Shown piece by piece: positions 11,601 through 22,000 of a stretch of DNA of 35,084 nucleotides. The stretch spans positions 275,191 through 310,274 of the forward strand of contig BMAT01009888.1 in the NCBI GenBank assembly GCA_019649035.1. Reading direction: 5' to 3'. Below the pieces are notes generated by a model. It was not told the DNA's origin and made no database searches. It saw only the letters and a program-made list of their open reading frames with translations. The position numbers were made by a program, and so were the translations under genes. This stretch comes from Elysia marginata. Its lineage: Eukaryota > Mollusca > Gastropoda > Plakobranchidae. Each line of letters begins with the position of its first letter. The first letter of the stretch is position 1.

Positions 11601-13184
11601 TTTTAAACCTAACAAAGTTACAGGTAGAGTAATCTAGCTCAATACAGTAACATTCTAAGATCTAAAACCAGAAACAGTTTATAAGACTCTGGCTTGGCTG
11701 AGCGTGACTAAAGGAAGCTTTGATTTTTGTGCGAGGGAAAAACCAATTAAATTTCGTCTTGCATTTTGACCTAAGATCCAAGATGGATAGAGCAATAGTA
11801 ATGATAGAAAAAATTTTACCTAGTAGATTTCATGTATCTTGTAAGTTTACCAACATGGTATGTGCTTGTGTCTTCTACTTAAGGCTTGAACTTGCGAGTT
11901 TTGAGGCCTCCATCCAAGTTTACCCAAATGTGTCTTTGTCTGAATAATTTAATGTTAATAGATTACCGTATGTAAACTAATTTAGTGTACTTTGATTGCA
12001 AATCCTATTATTGGTTATTTTCTAGAGCCTAGCAGTTATGGGGTTGAAGCTGCAAGCCCCAGGCCACCCGATGGGTCTGGCCAAAATGAAAGTATTCCTA
12101 AGCTAGCTCCAGGTGGCTATCAAATTAAAATGTGTAATTTATATGTCATTAAGGTTCATGTCAGTTTTGACAGAATAAATAAGTTTAGTAATCTGGAAAT
12201 CAAAAACTTTTTTGCAATTCGGTAAAAAGAAAAAAATGATTGCCTTTTGAATAAGATTGATCACAGTGATTGACGAAGTCATTTAAAAACATTTATAGTA
12301 TTATACTCCAGTCATCATCTGTTCAGAAATGTGTCAACTTATTTTTCAAGCCCCATGTGTCTTACTTTGTGACATAGATAAATTAGACCTTGTTGATGAT
12401 GCTTGCATATTATGTACTGGTATTCATGCCATATGAGCTTGACAGATTGTTATGGATAAGGTTACAGATGCTGACTGTACTTAAGGTTTCCCAATTCACA
12501 TTTTAGGAATTTTATCATTGTATGCGTATTTTACATTTTGCAGATCATTCCTTCTTTTTATTTCCTTCATTTCTTTTTTTATACTTGGGTTTTCTTTTCA
12601 ATGCATCATAGTTTCCTCCTACTGATTGAAATCCTGTTGTCCGTCAGTGAATATTTTAAAGCTATGTTCATATGAAAAAAGTTATCAAGAATATGTTCAA
12701 GCTGCACATTTTATTTCAGCTTTTTTTTGTAAGGTGTCTTGGTGCAGGATTTCTTAAGGTTCTTGAAAGCTAGCACTGTACTAGGAGTGTGTTGGTTCAT
12801 GAACCTTAAAGTTAAACATAATGAAAATAACCAAAGAAAAAAGAAAAAAATCATTGAAACTAAATAAGTTTAATTCCTTACAAATTATTCCTTAAACAAA
12901 TTCTATGCGTATTTTGTTTGTCAACAATGCTTAAACAACTGTCAATGTTCTTACCCCCTATTTTTCTAATAATTGATTTGACTCTCACATTATCTTTCAT
13001 GAGTTTTCTAATTAATACCATTTAAAATCTTTTTGAAAATTAAATTGTGATTTGTAAGGCATACAAATCAGCGATTTGTAGTTGCCAAAAAGAAAATATT
13101 TTGTGTCCTTTTTTCTCAACTCTCTCCCTTCCCCTCTATATGTCTGTCTCTCTCTGTCTCTCTTTCAGTCTCTGTCTGTCTCTC

Positions 13185-13252
<68 letters not shown>

Positions 13253-13499
13253 TCCCTTGTCTTTGAAAACGACCTGAAGTTGCTATTGAAAAGGTTTTAG
13301 TTTCCAAACCATAATTTCGACGATGTTTTTTTTTCATCACTCGTAACTATTGCTATTATTTACTCTTCTATATTCTTTTACGAAATATGCAACTGAGGCC
13401 ATTGATAGTTTTAAGAAAAGTTTTCATTGTTGTCTCTCAGGGAAACTAAACAAATAATGATCACGATAGTCCAGTGAGCGTTTTGTAGTTATCAAATAC

Positions 13500-13548
<49 letters not shown>

Positions 13549-15371
13549 CCCATCTCTGCCTATCCCTTTCCACCTCTTCACATGATTATTTCCAAACCAT
13601 ATTTTTCGCATTTTTTTCCTTACCAGTAATTCTTTTACCTTACTCGATCTCCTCCTTTTCTTCTTCTTCTTTTTCTTCTTCTTCTTCTTCTTCTTCTTCT
13701 TCTTCTTCTTCTTCTTCTTCTTCTTCTTCTTCTTCTTCTTCTTCTTCTTCCACTTCGTCCTTTCTTCTTTCAAGTTTGCACATCTGTAACTGCTGTCCGT
13801 CTCTTATCATCAGAACAAGACCAACACCTCACCCAGATTCTATATTGTCTGATATCATAATTTGAAAAATTCTCTAACATTTTTATCCCAGCCCTACCAC
13901 ATCTCTCACATTATGTGCTTAGTTTTTTGGTGCCAGGAGCAGTTAATTGTTTTGAATGAAAGCTTTCCTTAATTAGCAATCGTTGCTTTCACAGGGACTA
14001 GCCTCTAACCTCGAAAAGACCCCCATTCAGTTGTTTTTGTGAGCTGGCTGCTGTTCTCACATCCGCGTGTAATTTTCTTGTTCTTTTAAAGTGTGGCTGT
14101 GACAGGGGTGGGGTGGTGGAGGGTAATAGCACTGACATAGGAGCAAAGCTTGTACTCGTAGCTTCAGTGTCTGAAAGGCATGGGACCTTTTTGGAGATGA
14201 GGACATCTGCAGTTGAACCTAGCTTTTTTGCCACTAAGCTTTACCTTTTTAACCTAATCTATATACATTGTAACTAATCTTTGTTAAGTATTTAGTTCTG
14301 AATCTATCGCCCACCTTTCTTGATTCCCTGCTAAGGTTTTTTTTTTTCAAAGATACGGCATTATTTTTTCTTTTTTGAATTTATCTACAATTACACTTCA
14401 TCGAAAGATGTGTCAAGATGTCTGTTCGAATGAAAACAAAGGTATAAAACTACAAGCTTTTCATGCGGCTCTTTCTTAACATAATACTAAAACAGACCGA
14501 TGTTCTGCGGCATAATAATTGTTGTGAAGCCATTTATTTAAGTAGACAGGTAGACAAGTTGACGATAGATATAGATTGATATATACATAAATAGATATAC
14601 TGTAAAAACAGGTCTTTTATCAGTCTCATCTCTCATACGACATAAATTTGACTGGAATTTTCTATGTGTGCGTCTGTAGGACAATAGGCTTCTCTTTCTT
14701 AAAAATTCCCAACCATCCGACTCTCTATCCTGCTCGCCTTTCACCATTAGCTATTTATTTAGATTAGTGCTAGGCTTAGTCAAGAAGCATTTACTCTTAA
14801 GTATTTTGTTTCTTGCCTTGTTAAAGAAGATTGAAGAAGGTGGGAACATGATGAGGCCGTGGGAGAAGACTGTCTTCAGAACACCCGGATATTGTGACTA
14901 AAAGCCACCGTTGACAACTGATGCCATTAGCATTTTGCCATCGTTAGTGGTGCCTACAAAAGTGGTGTGTTCACATGCGAATACACAAAATCAACTAGAA
15001 TCCTGCAAGTTGATAAAAGTAAACAGTGTTCGTTGGGTAGCAAATAAAGTCTTCCTTGTCCATGTATCCGTAATGTGTGGCGTGTTTTTCATTGAGAAGA
15101 CACGTGCATTCTAACGTCTCTTTTTTTGTTTTGTTTTTGTGCCAAGAGCTTTACAAAATTTTTGATGAATTGTGGTAAAAAAAAAAACATGACTAGACAT
15201 ATAATGCTGCTTTGAAGAGGTACAATTTTGTAATTTCATATACATGTAATTTATTATATACTTATCTTGGCTTGGGGTGTGCGAGTTTTGATTAAGTAGC
15301 CTCGAAAAAGGTAGATGGATAAAACTGTGAATATTTAAATAAATACAAATAAGAAATTAATAATGCTAGAT

Positions 15372-15415
<44 letters not shown>

Positions 15416-15962
15416 CTCTTCGAGTGAGAGAGAGAGAAATTACGAAGGTTGCATTAAGATAAACTAAGGCTAGAGGAACATGTACTTTGATATATCGGTT
15501 TACACTCCTTGACTGCGAAATAACTACAAGTATTAAAACGTAAAATGTACATGTATATAATTTAATTATATTTTTTGTGCTTTTTATTTATGAAAAAGAA
15601 CATTAGGAAATTTTCATTGGGACATAAAACAGGGTCAATTAAATCATGTGTTTTCTCCTCCCTACACTTTGAATTCTACAGGACTTTTTGCGCCAAATCA
15701 TACGCTTGTCCATAAAAGAACCCACTGTATCCTTTTTAAAATTGTAAAACATCGGCTCAATTACGTGTATTCTGTTTTACTTAGTTGATGAAAGAGATTG
15801 GCTGAATTAGTGACGATAGTGTTTTTTCTCTTGTTGCCTACTTAATGGATTCACCATCTTAATTTTATTACCCTTTTTTCGTATGGAATTCCTTACTCTT
15901 TCTCCAGTAGATTGAAAATCTGTATTGTTTCTCTCTCTATATCTTTTTCTATTTCTACCTCT

Positions 15963-16014
<52 letters not shown>

Positions 16015-16095
16015 AGCCTTTCTCCTCCCGCTATTATCTGGGTTCTTTTACTTGTCTCTTTGTATGTCACCACGTATCTGTCTCTCCCCTCTGCA

Positions 16096-16150
<55 letters not shown>

Positions 16151-16446
16151 ATTTTCTGCCGCTCCCCCTAAGCATATCGTCTGTCTGTCTGAAACATCCA
16201 CCTCCCCGCCTCCGTCTGTTTCCCTCAAAATACATGTGCCAACTTCCTTACGTATGTCTCTTTTTCCACTTTTATCAGAACGACCAACGTCCATCATCAA
16301 ATGCGATCAACAGAAGCTCACCAAGGTTTCAGGTAGTGGACATGGCGGAAGTTTTAGCTGGCTGTGAGCCGCTGACAGGAAGCGTTCCAGACCACCAGTA
16401 CTGGGAACTTTTTGACGCTAAAGAGGAACAGCCAGGGTTAAGCTGA
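8472..16446 (+). CDS. AASDHPPT: L-aminoadipate-semialdehyde dehydrogenase-phosphopantetheinyl transferase (Sfp-type PPTase), 5 coding exons
   Basis: Family role: moves 4'-phosphopantetheine from CoA onto a serine of carrier proteins (fatty acid synthase ACP, mitochondrial ACP, AASDH); cytosolic. Coding exons seen: 8472-8657 (62 codons), 9138-9369, 9850-9971, 10295-10510 and 16279-16446 (stop TGA). All junctions are GT-AG with compatible phases (0, 1, 0, 0), giving 307 residues against 309 in human. Visible family motifs: WLPNQAEW and EEKERIGKF near the N-terminus, KGKP at 90-93, FNVSHQGDY at 110-118, Mg-binding GVD at 130-132 and the WCLKESIVK helix at 180-188 (E184, K188). The terminal exon gives the conserved PDHQYWELF-type end. 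The start at 8472 was chosen because it puts 34 residues up to AEW, as in the human protein (33), and because the nearer ATG at 8464 is out of frame. An AG acceptor at 8461-8462 suggests an upstream untranslated exon. Confidence 0.95.
12025..12125 (+). other. GC-richer open stretch inside AASDHPPT intron 4
   Basis: About 100 bp with markedly higher GC than its surroundings reads PSSYGVEAASPRPPDGSGQN and on to KLAPGG after an acceptor-like tattttctagag. It is in phase with AASDHPPT exon 4, but the possible donor (GTGGCT) is weak and the gene has the right length without it. It may be a cryptic exon or a transposon fragment. Confidence 0.3.
13139..13252. repeat. CT microsatellite
   Basis: CT/TGTC imperfect at the left, becoming a pure CT tract. 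It gives serine/leucine-repeat open frames on both strands that are not genes. Confidence 0.95.
13504..13545. repeat. CT microsatellite
   Basis: Pure CT dinucleotides, 42 bp, in AASDHPPT intron 4. Confidence 0.95.
13653..13751. repeat. TTC microsatellite
   Basis: About 95 bp of nearly pure TTC trinucleotides. The complementary strand gives a poly-lysine open frame that is an artefact. Confidence 0.95.
15375..15412. repeat. GA microsatellite
   Basis: Pure GA, followed at 15425-15437 by a second short GA block. The intervening AAGTCTCTTCGAGT allows local CTCT/GAGA pairing. Confidence 0.92.
15968..16009. repeat. CT microsatellite
   Basis: 42-bp CT tract, the first of two close pyrimidine tracts just before the last AASDHPPT exon. 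Confidence 0.95.
16097..16147. repeat. CT microsatellite near splice acceptor
   Basis: 51-bp CT tract ending about 130 bp before the terminal AASDHPPT exon. It could bind polypyrimidine-tract proteins in the transcript, which is inference only. Confidence 0.93.
16279..16446 (+). other. AASDHPPT: AASDHPPT terminal coding exon
   Basis: Acceptor ttttatcag ends at 16278. The exon joins exon 4 in phase 0 and encodes 55 residues ending at TGA 16444-16446. The core VVDMAEVLAGCEPLT then PDHQYWELFDA lines up in order and spacing with the C-terminus known from vertebrate AASDHPPT. That alignment is why the exon is assigned to this gene despite the 5.8-kb intron. A 51-bp CT tract lies about 130 bp upstream. 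Confidence 0.88.
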
Positions 16447-16863
16447 CATCCTCAAAACTAAGGCGCGAGTTTCACAGGTTTTTTTAGCTTAGTGGTATCT
16501 TTTAAAGGTGTTTATGAGCTGTTTTTCCATTGCCAAGCAGTAGGAGGTACCAAAATCAAGTTACATGTAGTACCTACTATTACTGCCTGAACATGAGAAT
16601 GCGGGCAACTCAGGGAATTTTGGATTGTAAGAATGACTTCTCAGGGTTATTTATTAAACTTTAACACCTTTACTGCGTCTTTCTATGCTAAGACCTTTGA
16701 GTTACATGTAATTCAAAGTCCCTGCAAGTTACAGAAAGTAGACAGCCTGACTGTGTGCTAACTTCGGGCTTATATATATAAATAGGTCTGTACAATAATT
16801 TCTTAATCTTACTAGACACATAATAGTTTTGGTCTATATTTAGTGATTCAAGCCCGCCTTGGT

Positions 16864-16869
16864 AATAAA
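16864..16869 (+). terminator. Candidate polyadenylation signal for AASDHPPT
   Basis: A canonical AATAAA hexamer lies 418 bp after the AASDHPPT stop codon, in plain AT-rich sequence. Another AATAAA is at 18156-18161 and an ATTAAA near 16653, so the exact cleavage site cannot be chosen from sequence alone. Confidence 0.3.
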
Positions 16870-18068
16870 GTGTTTTCGTTGAGAATTATAGGGCGTTAAT
16901 GAAACGGTAAGCTCAAAGTCACATGAGTTCTGCACTGCTTTGTGTTTGTGCAATTAGTTTTAACACTGGCTGTGTTAATCAGCATTCAGTCTGGTCCTCC
17001 TGATTGAGAAGCAATCGAAGTAAAAGTTTCTCTAATGTATTAATAGTTTTTACATACAACTAGCATTACTACTGATGGCTTCTCTGGCCCAGAATCATTC
17101 TTACAGAACCTCTATGATTAAAAAATACACAACTTTTTATTTTAATAGGATTCCAAGTGCATGTATTGACATGCCCAGTATCTTTTATTGCTTTTAATTG
17201 TAGCTTACATTTTAAAGCAATACCTTTAGTTATTTAGATGCATGCATCATCTTTTATTTTGAAAATGCAAATTTTGATAAAGCAGTAACTTGAGTAAGAC
17301 ACTTTACCTATTATGCAATCTACTGTGTCTTTGTACATTTTTACATACATTTTTAAGTGAGAGGAAGATTGATAGAGATATAGTGAAAAGCAAAAAAGAG
17401 TGCATGTTTAGAGAGAGAGAGAGGGAGACAGAGAGGATGGAGATGGTGTTGGGAGTGGTAGGTGAGGGAGAGAGGCAGAAACCAACAGAGTGTAAGAAAA
17501 GACAGAAAAGGACGGGTGAGCAAGAATGGACAAGCAAACAAAATTGCAAAAGCAAAAACAAAGATTTTGATACGTTTTTCGCACTTTATTGTTCATCGTG
17601 TGGTTTAAGGTTTTGAAATAAGTCTAGATTTCTAGTTTCACCCCAATGGAGATAAAATCGGTATACATGTAACAAAATATTAGTTCAAAAATATTGTTTT
17701 TTCGTTAATTTACGTATACGCATTGCATTTGGATTAGCTTCCATAGCCTCTCAGACAAATTAATGTAATTAACAGATTTTTCATTTGTTTGATATGTACC
17801 TGCAGTTGTAGTTTTACAACTAATAAATTATCAAATGATGCCCAAATCAGTTTTGAAAGACGTGTTCTTTCTGTTGCCTGTACCAGTTTCTTGTTTATGA
17901 TGTTCATGGTGTTCTTTTATTGCAACCCTTTAGTGGCTCTACTAAGTTTAGCATTTTGCATTAATTGTTTAATCAAAGGCAATAAAAACTTGCCTTCTTA
18001 GAGTGTTCATTTTCTACCTCAAAATGGATTTTAAAAGGACATGAAGCTTTTAAAACTTGATCACAAAT

Positions 18069-18074
18069 TTTATT
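18069..18074 (-). terminator. Candidate polyadenylation signal for the CD36-family gene
   Basis: The complement reads AATAAA about 880 bp past the stop codon. An ATTAAA complement at 18730-18735 is closer (about 220 bp). Either could be used; no other sequence evidence decides. Confidence 0.25.
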
Positions 18075-18957
18075 TGGCAAATATTAATATCCTCATATGT
18101 GTTTCACAGAGTGGCTTTGAATTGCCTATATGTGACGAACGTACATGTATTAAACAATAAAATTTATAAATAGTTCTGTAGCCATGATACACAGAGGAAT
18201 TCGGGGACAGTTAAGATCTGGGAAAGTAATAATCATTATTTAGTTTGTTTTTTTGTTTGTTGTTTTTTGTGCAAATTTTGAGTTTAACCAAGAGAAGTAA
18301 TGTGTGAGTAGATAAAAACAAAGTTGGACTCTTACAAAGGGCTGGCTTACAGCAAGAGTTTTCCTCAATATGTTGACTCTATCTCCAAACTGCCAATCGA
18401 AAACCTGAGTATGGGACATTTAAGGTACACTCATGGAGCTGTAAAATCCTCACCAATTAAACGAAAATCATGTGAACTGAAAGAAAATTTTGAAGTTTGC
18501 AAATCTATGGGAAGATGCGCTGCTCACCTACAGTCACGTAATCAGCAGGCCTTAAACTTTTAAGTTGCAGGCCTTGAACAAACAAGGCTTGGCATAATGC
18601 TGCCTAGATCACGCCCGATAGACAACCCTTTTAGGTTAAATTGGTTATGGGAATGGACCAGTTGTTTTAGTCATATGATCGGAACATTTCAGATGTGATG
18701 CAATTCTAAGACAAATACACTCACACACTTTTAATATCATATAAAAATTGAAATAGATTACATAAATCCTTTTCAATTAGACTAGTGCAGTTCCACTAAA
18801 GAGATCTTATAAAAACTCATGGTGTGATAATGTGTGCACTTATACCGAAACACAACGTACTATTAAGTAGAAAAGGGGCTTGTTTGGAAAGGAAGTAGAT
18901 TAAAAATAATTAACAGCTTATACTAGAATGAATGTAATTACAATTTTTTTTCGTCTG

Positions 18958-19074
18958 TCAATCTGAATCCATGCAAGAGGAGAGTAGTGGATCCACTTCA
19001 GAGTCGGAACTGTCTTTTCGGCGTCTTGCTGGCTTGCCTTTCTGGATGTTCTCTTCTTTTTCGCTTTTAGAACT
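18958..19074 (-). other. Terminal coding exon: cytosolic tail with acidic dileucine motif
   Basis: Acceptor tttcgatcctag, 38 codons and stop TGA (18958-18960), in phase with the membrane-span exon. The tail is charged (SKSEKEEN, a basic KPARRRK patch, then DSSDSEVDPLLSS). EVDPLL fits the [DE]xxxL[LI] consensus for AP-complex sorting to endosomes and lysosomes; LIMP-2 has the equivalent DERAPLI, whereas CD36 lacks it. Serines next to the acidic cluster could be phosphorylated. This favours a LIMP-2-like identity. Confidence 0.85.
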
Positions 19075-22000
19075 CTAGGATCGAAAGAAACAGATAGGCC
19101 AGTGAGGTATTGGGGGAGTGGTGAAAATTATTGCAGTCCTACACTACCTAGTCACATTAATCCTTTATGGTGTGTGATTGAAGATTTGTGTTTAAAGGGT
19201 AATAATGCATTTCGCTGTGAATGTTATATAGAAACAAAGCTAGCAATCTGCACTTTAAGAAAAAAAAAGGTAAAATGTGACAGTTGTTTCCACTTACAAT
19301 AATAAAATGGGCCAATGCAATGTTGTAAATAAAGCACTGTGCAAAAAAAGAACCCGCTCCATATTCTAAATTAAAGTTTTTACATACATAAACGTACAGT
19401 GATATTTCATTATTTCTAGCTATGTTAAATATTCAAGAATGGTTTCAAACGCAATTAAGCGTAGCAAATTCAATGCTGAATAAGGGTCCACTCTTTAAAT
19501 GCAATGTCTTACAAAGTTTTTTTTTTATTCTATTGCTGCACGATAAATTCAGACTGCAATCTGATAGCATTATAGAAAACTACATACAATGTTGACTCTA
19601 ATTTCTGTGTATGGCCTGCGTGTTAATCATGGCTGCCTTAGACCTTTACATGTCACGAGTGAGCATATCCAGTATACCATGTCGTTTGTGACGTACTTAA
19701 AAGTTAAATAGTATTACAGTGTAGTAAATTCTTTCAAATTGTATACAAAATATTGTGCACCATCTGATGATTTTAAAGTACGTACCGGTAATGCATTTAT
19801 ACAGAATGTAGAAAGCTTAACTTGTCAAAAAAATTATTCGTTGTTGACTTTTCATTTTTATAGTAAACTGACAGAGCCTCTCCGCTCACTAACCTTTCGA
19901 AGTTTGTAGACAATAGGTATACAAGCCGCTATAAGCAACAGCAGGCAGCCTAGAGCGAGAAATCCGTACTTGATCACATGCAATGCAATGATGAGGTCTA
20001 ACACTTGATGTTTAAAATCCTTGGCTTGATGCTTTGTTATCTTAGCGTTCTGAGAGAAAAAAAATAGTTTCCGTCTAAAGCAAGTATATGAGAACTTAGA
20101 ACAAAGTTAAATGTTGAAGGAGTTTTGAAACGAATGTTAACTGTCTAGCAGGCGATGCGCCAGGGCAACAACTTTATTGTTCCTATTTTTAATTGCTCGG
20201 GTGAACATCTATATGCTTTTGCAAAATGAATGTTTCTACTTCTAAGTGGACGCATTTAGCCTCAAGGGCACAGACATAAAGTTGGCTGTATAAACTTTAC
20301 AAATTTGTCACCATAAACTACATGTATCTTTAAAAATCAACATGAGTTAAAGAAACAAAGAGGCAAAACTTTCAAGAATCTTTCCCATTGTGCAATGGAG
20401 CAAATTCGGTTAAGTTTAACATTAACTCCATAAAACAAAACAAAAATGTTGCGCATTCAAAAACAACTATTTGGTGGATACTTAATACAGACTGGATGGG
20501 TACTGGGATCAATTGACGTGTTGAGGGAGTTCTTTACTGAGGTAGAAGTCTTTATATCAATTGCTACCTTGGGTTGCTGTTGTCTTGTCGCAGTATTTAA
20601 TTCTCGTAAAGTAAACAAGAAACCTCGAAGAACTTGATCAGAACAAGCTTATATGGGTATTGTTTCATGAGACAGTGGTTTCACCAGAGGAAGATAAGCA
20701 CTTATGGTGTGCAAATTAGCTTTATATACAAAAAGAAGTAAGCTTATTTCAATTGTGACATCTGACTGTTTCGGTATAGATGAGTTCCTGTTGATATTGA
20801 TACTACTATTTCGTGACATTTGATCTGAGCTATTAAGATTACCTCGCTGATCCATGCAGTTGGCATGAATACCGAAACCAGTTTCTCTGTCTCGCTGCGC
20901 AACAGAAGAAATAAAATATGGTAAAAAAATAGACACATTCTGCAAAAAAAAAAAAGTTTTACTATATACAGCAAAGGAAAATGAACATTTTATCATATGA
21001 AACGATACCGTGTCATAAAACTACAATTTTTTTATATTCACGACCATGATATTTTTTTTATTTCAGTTACTCGTTGTTCTAAAGGTTTTCGCCAGAACAT
21101 ATTGAAAGCCGGAACTTTTTCTTTATCATAGTTCCCATCTTAAGGTAATCACTAATTGTAGAGTATGTCGATGGCAAAGTATAATGATCTTAAAGGTCGC
21201 CCTAGATTAACAGCGCGGCGATATAAGAACTCAAGAAAACAGAATTTTTTCTGTTTGAATGAAATAAATGTAAACTTTTCAATCGAAATCATTTGAAAAC
21301 TTACTGGAAACCTTGAATCTTCTCCAAATGTACGTTGATTTGTACTCTTATTGCAAAATCCATGTTGACGCCTGTCAACTATGTGGACAAAAATATTTAC
21401 TAATATTAACTAGTACAATGTATTCATATTCTACATGGATTAAAACAGACAGTGCTGAATCTAAAAAAAAAGTTTTTAATAAACACCAGAAATGTACAAC
21501 CACAGAAAGTTTTCCAAGGGGTGTAAACACAATTATTTTCTTCTTATCGATGGTGTTATTCGATTCATTTTAAATTTCTTTAAAACCATAAGACAAAACA
21601 GACTACGCTTACAAACTATACGAGTACTCGACTCTTTACCTTTGGATCATCCTGTTCGTCCAGAGCACATGCAAACCTAAGAAAAATATCCTTTAGGCAT
21701 CCTGTTTTATGTACATGTATTGTGATGACGCCTGCAACATTTGGATCATTCGGTCATCCAAATAACTTTAGAAATTTCATACACACACTTTGTTAAGTAA
21801 AAGTCATTAACAGTGGCGTCGTGGTATAGTGGTAGACGCTCGGCTTTGGGATCGAGAGGTCCGGGGTTCGAGACCTGCTTTCGGCAGGTCGACGTTTAGT
21901 CCTTGAGAAAGGCTATTTACACACATTTCTTCGCCTCATTTATGCGTTAAACGAGTACCCGACTATAGGCAGTGAAAAATCTTGTCAGAATGCTCGAGTG

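Larger units (their letters stand above)
10511..16278 (+). other. Large intron 4 of AASDHPPT
   Basis: The intron is 5768 bp with donor GTAAGT and acceptor TTATCAG; the other three introns are 480, 480 and 323 bp. It is AT-rich and holds most of the window's microsatellites, pyrimidine-rich on the gene's sense strand (13139-13252, 13504-13545, 13653-13751, 15968-16009, 16097-16147), plus one GA tract (15375-15412). A GC-richer open stretch lies at 12025-12125. On the - strand, 13998-14234 stays open for 78 codons with no family I recognise. Apart from these I see nothing gene-like inside. Confidence 0.8.
16447..18957. other. Convergent intergenic / 3' UTR region
   Basis: This 2.5-kb AT-rich stretch separates the stop codons of the two converging genes and must contain both 3' UTRs. 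It holds a short GA-rich patch near 17411-17436, several ACATGTA words and candidate poly(A) hexamers on both strands (+: 16864, 18156; -: AATAAA complement at 18069-18074). An open frame on the + strand at 18324-18563 has no features I recognise and is probably chance. Confidence 0.6.

Noticed and set aside
13047..13340. Serine/leucine-rich and Arg-Glu-repeat open frames
   Set aside because: They are translations of the CT microsatellite on both strands and have no other coding feature.
13492..13773. Poly-lysine open frame on the - strand
   Set aside because: Translation of TTC and CT tracts.
15807..16278. Long + strand frames upstream of 16279
   Set aside because: Only 16279-16446 is AASDHPPT coding; the upstream part is CT microsatellite and intron read through.
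17290..17616. 108-codon + frame and overlapping - frames
   Set aside because: Driven by a purine-rich patch (GAGAGA), no splice context, no recognisable motif.
18324..18563. 79-codon + strand frame after AASDHPPT
   Set aside because: No recognised family and no splice or promoter context; consistent with chance in intergenic DNA.
19102..19302. Cysteine-containing + strand frame
   Set aside because: Lies in the last intron of the CD36-family gene with no support for transcription on that strand.
21816..21890. A functional tRNA-Pro gene
   Set aside because: The acceptor stem is not properly paired, no terminator T-run follows, and the sequence continues into a SINE body with TSDs.
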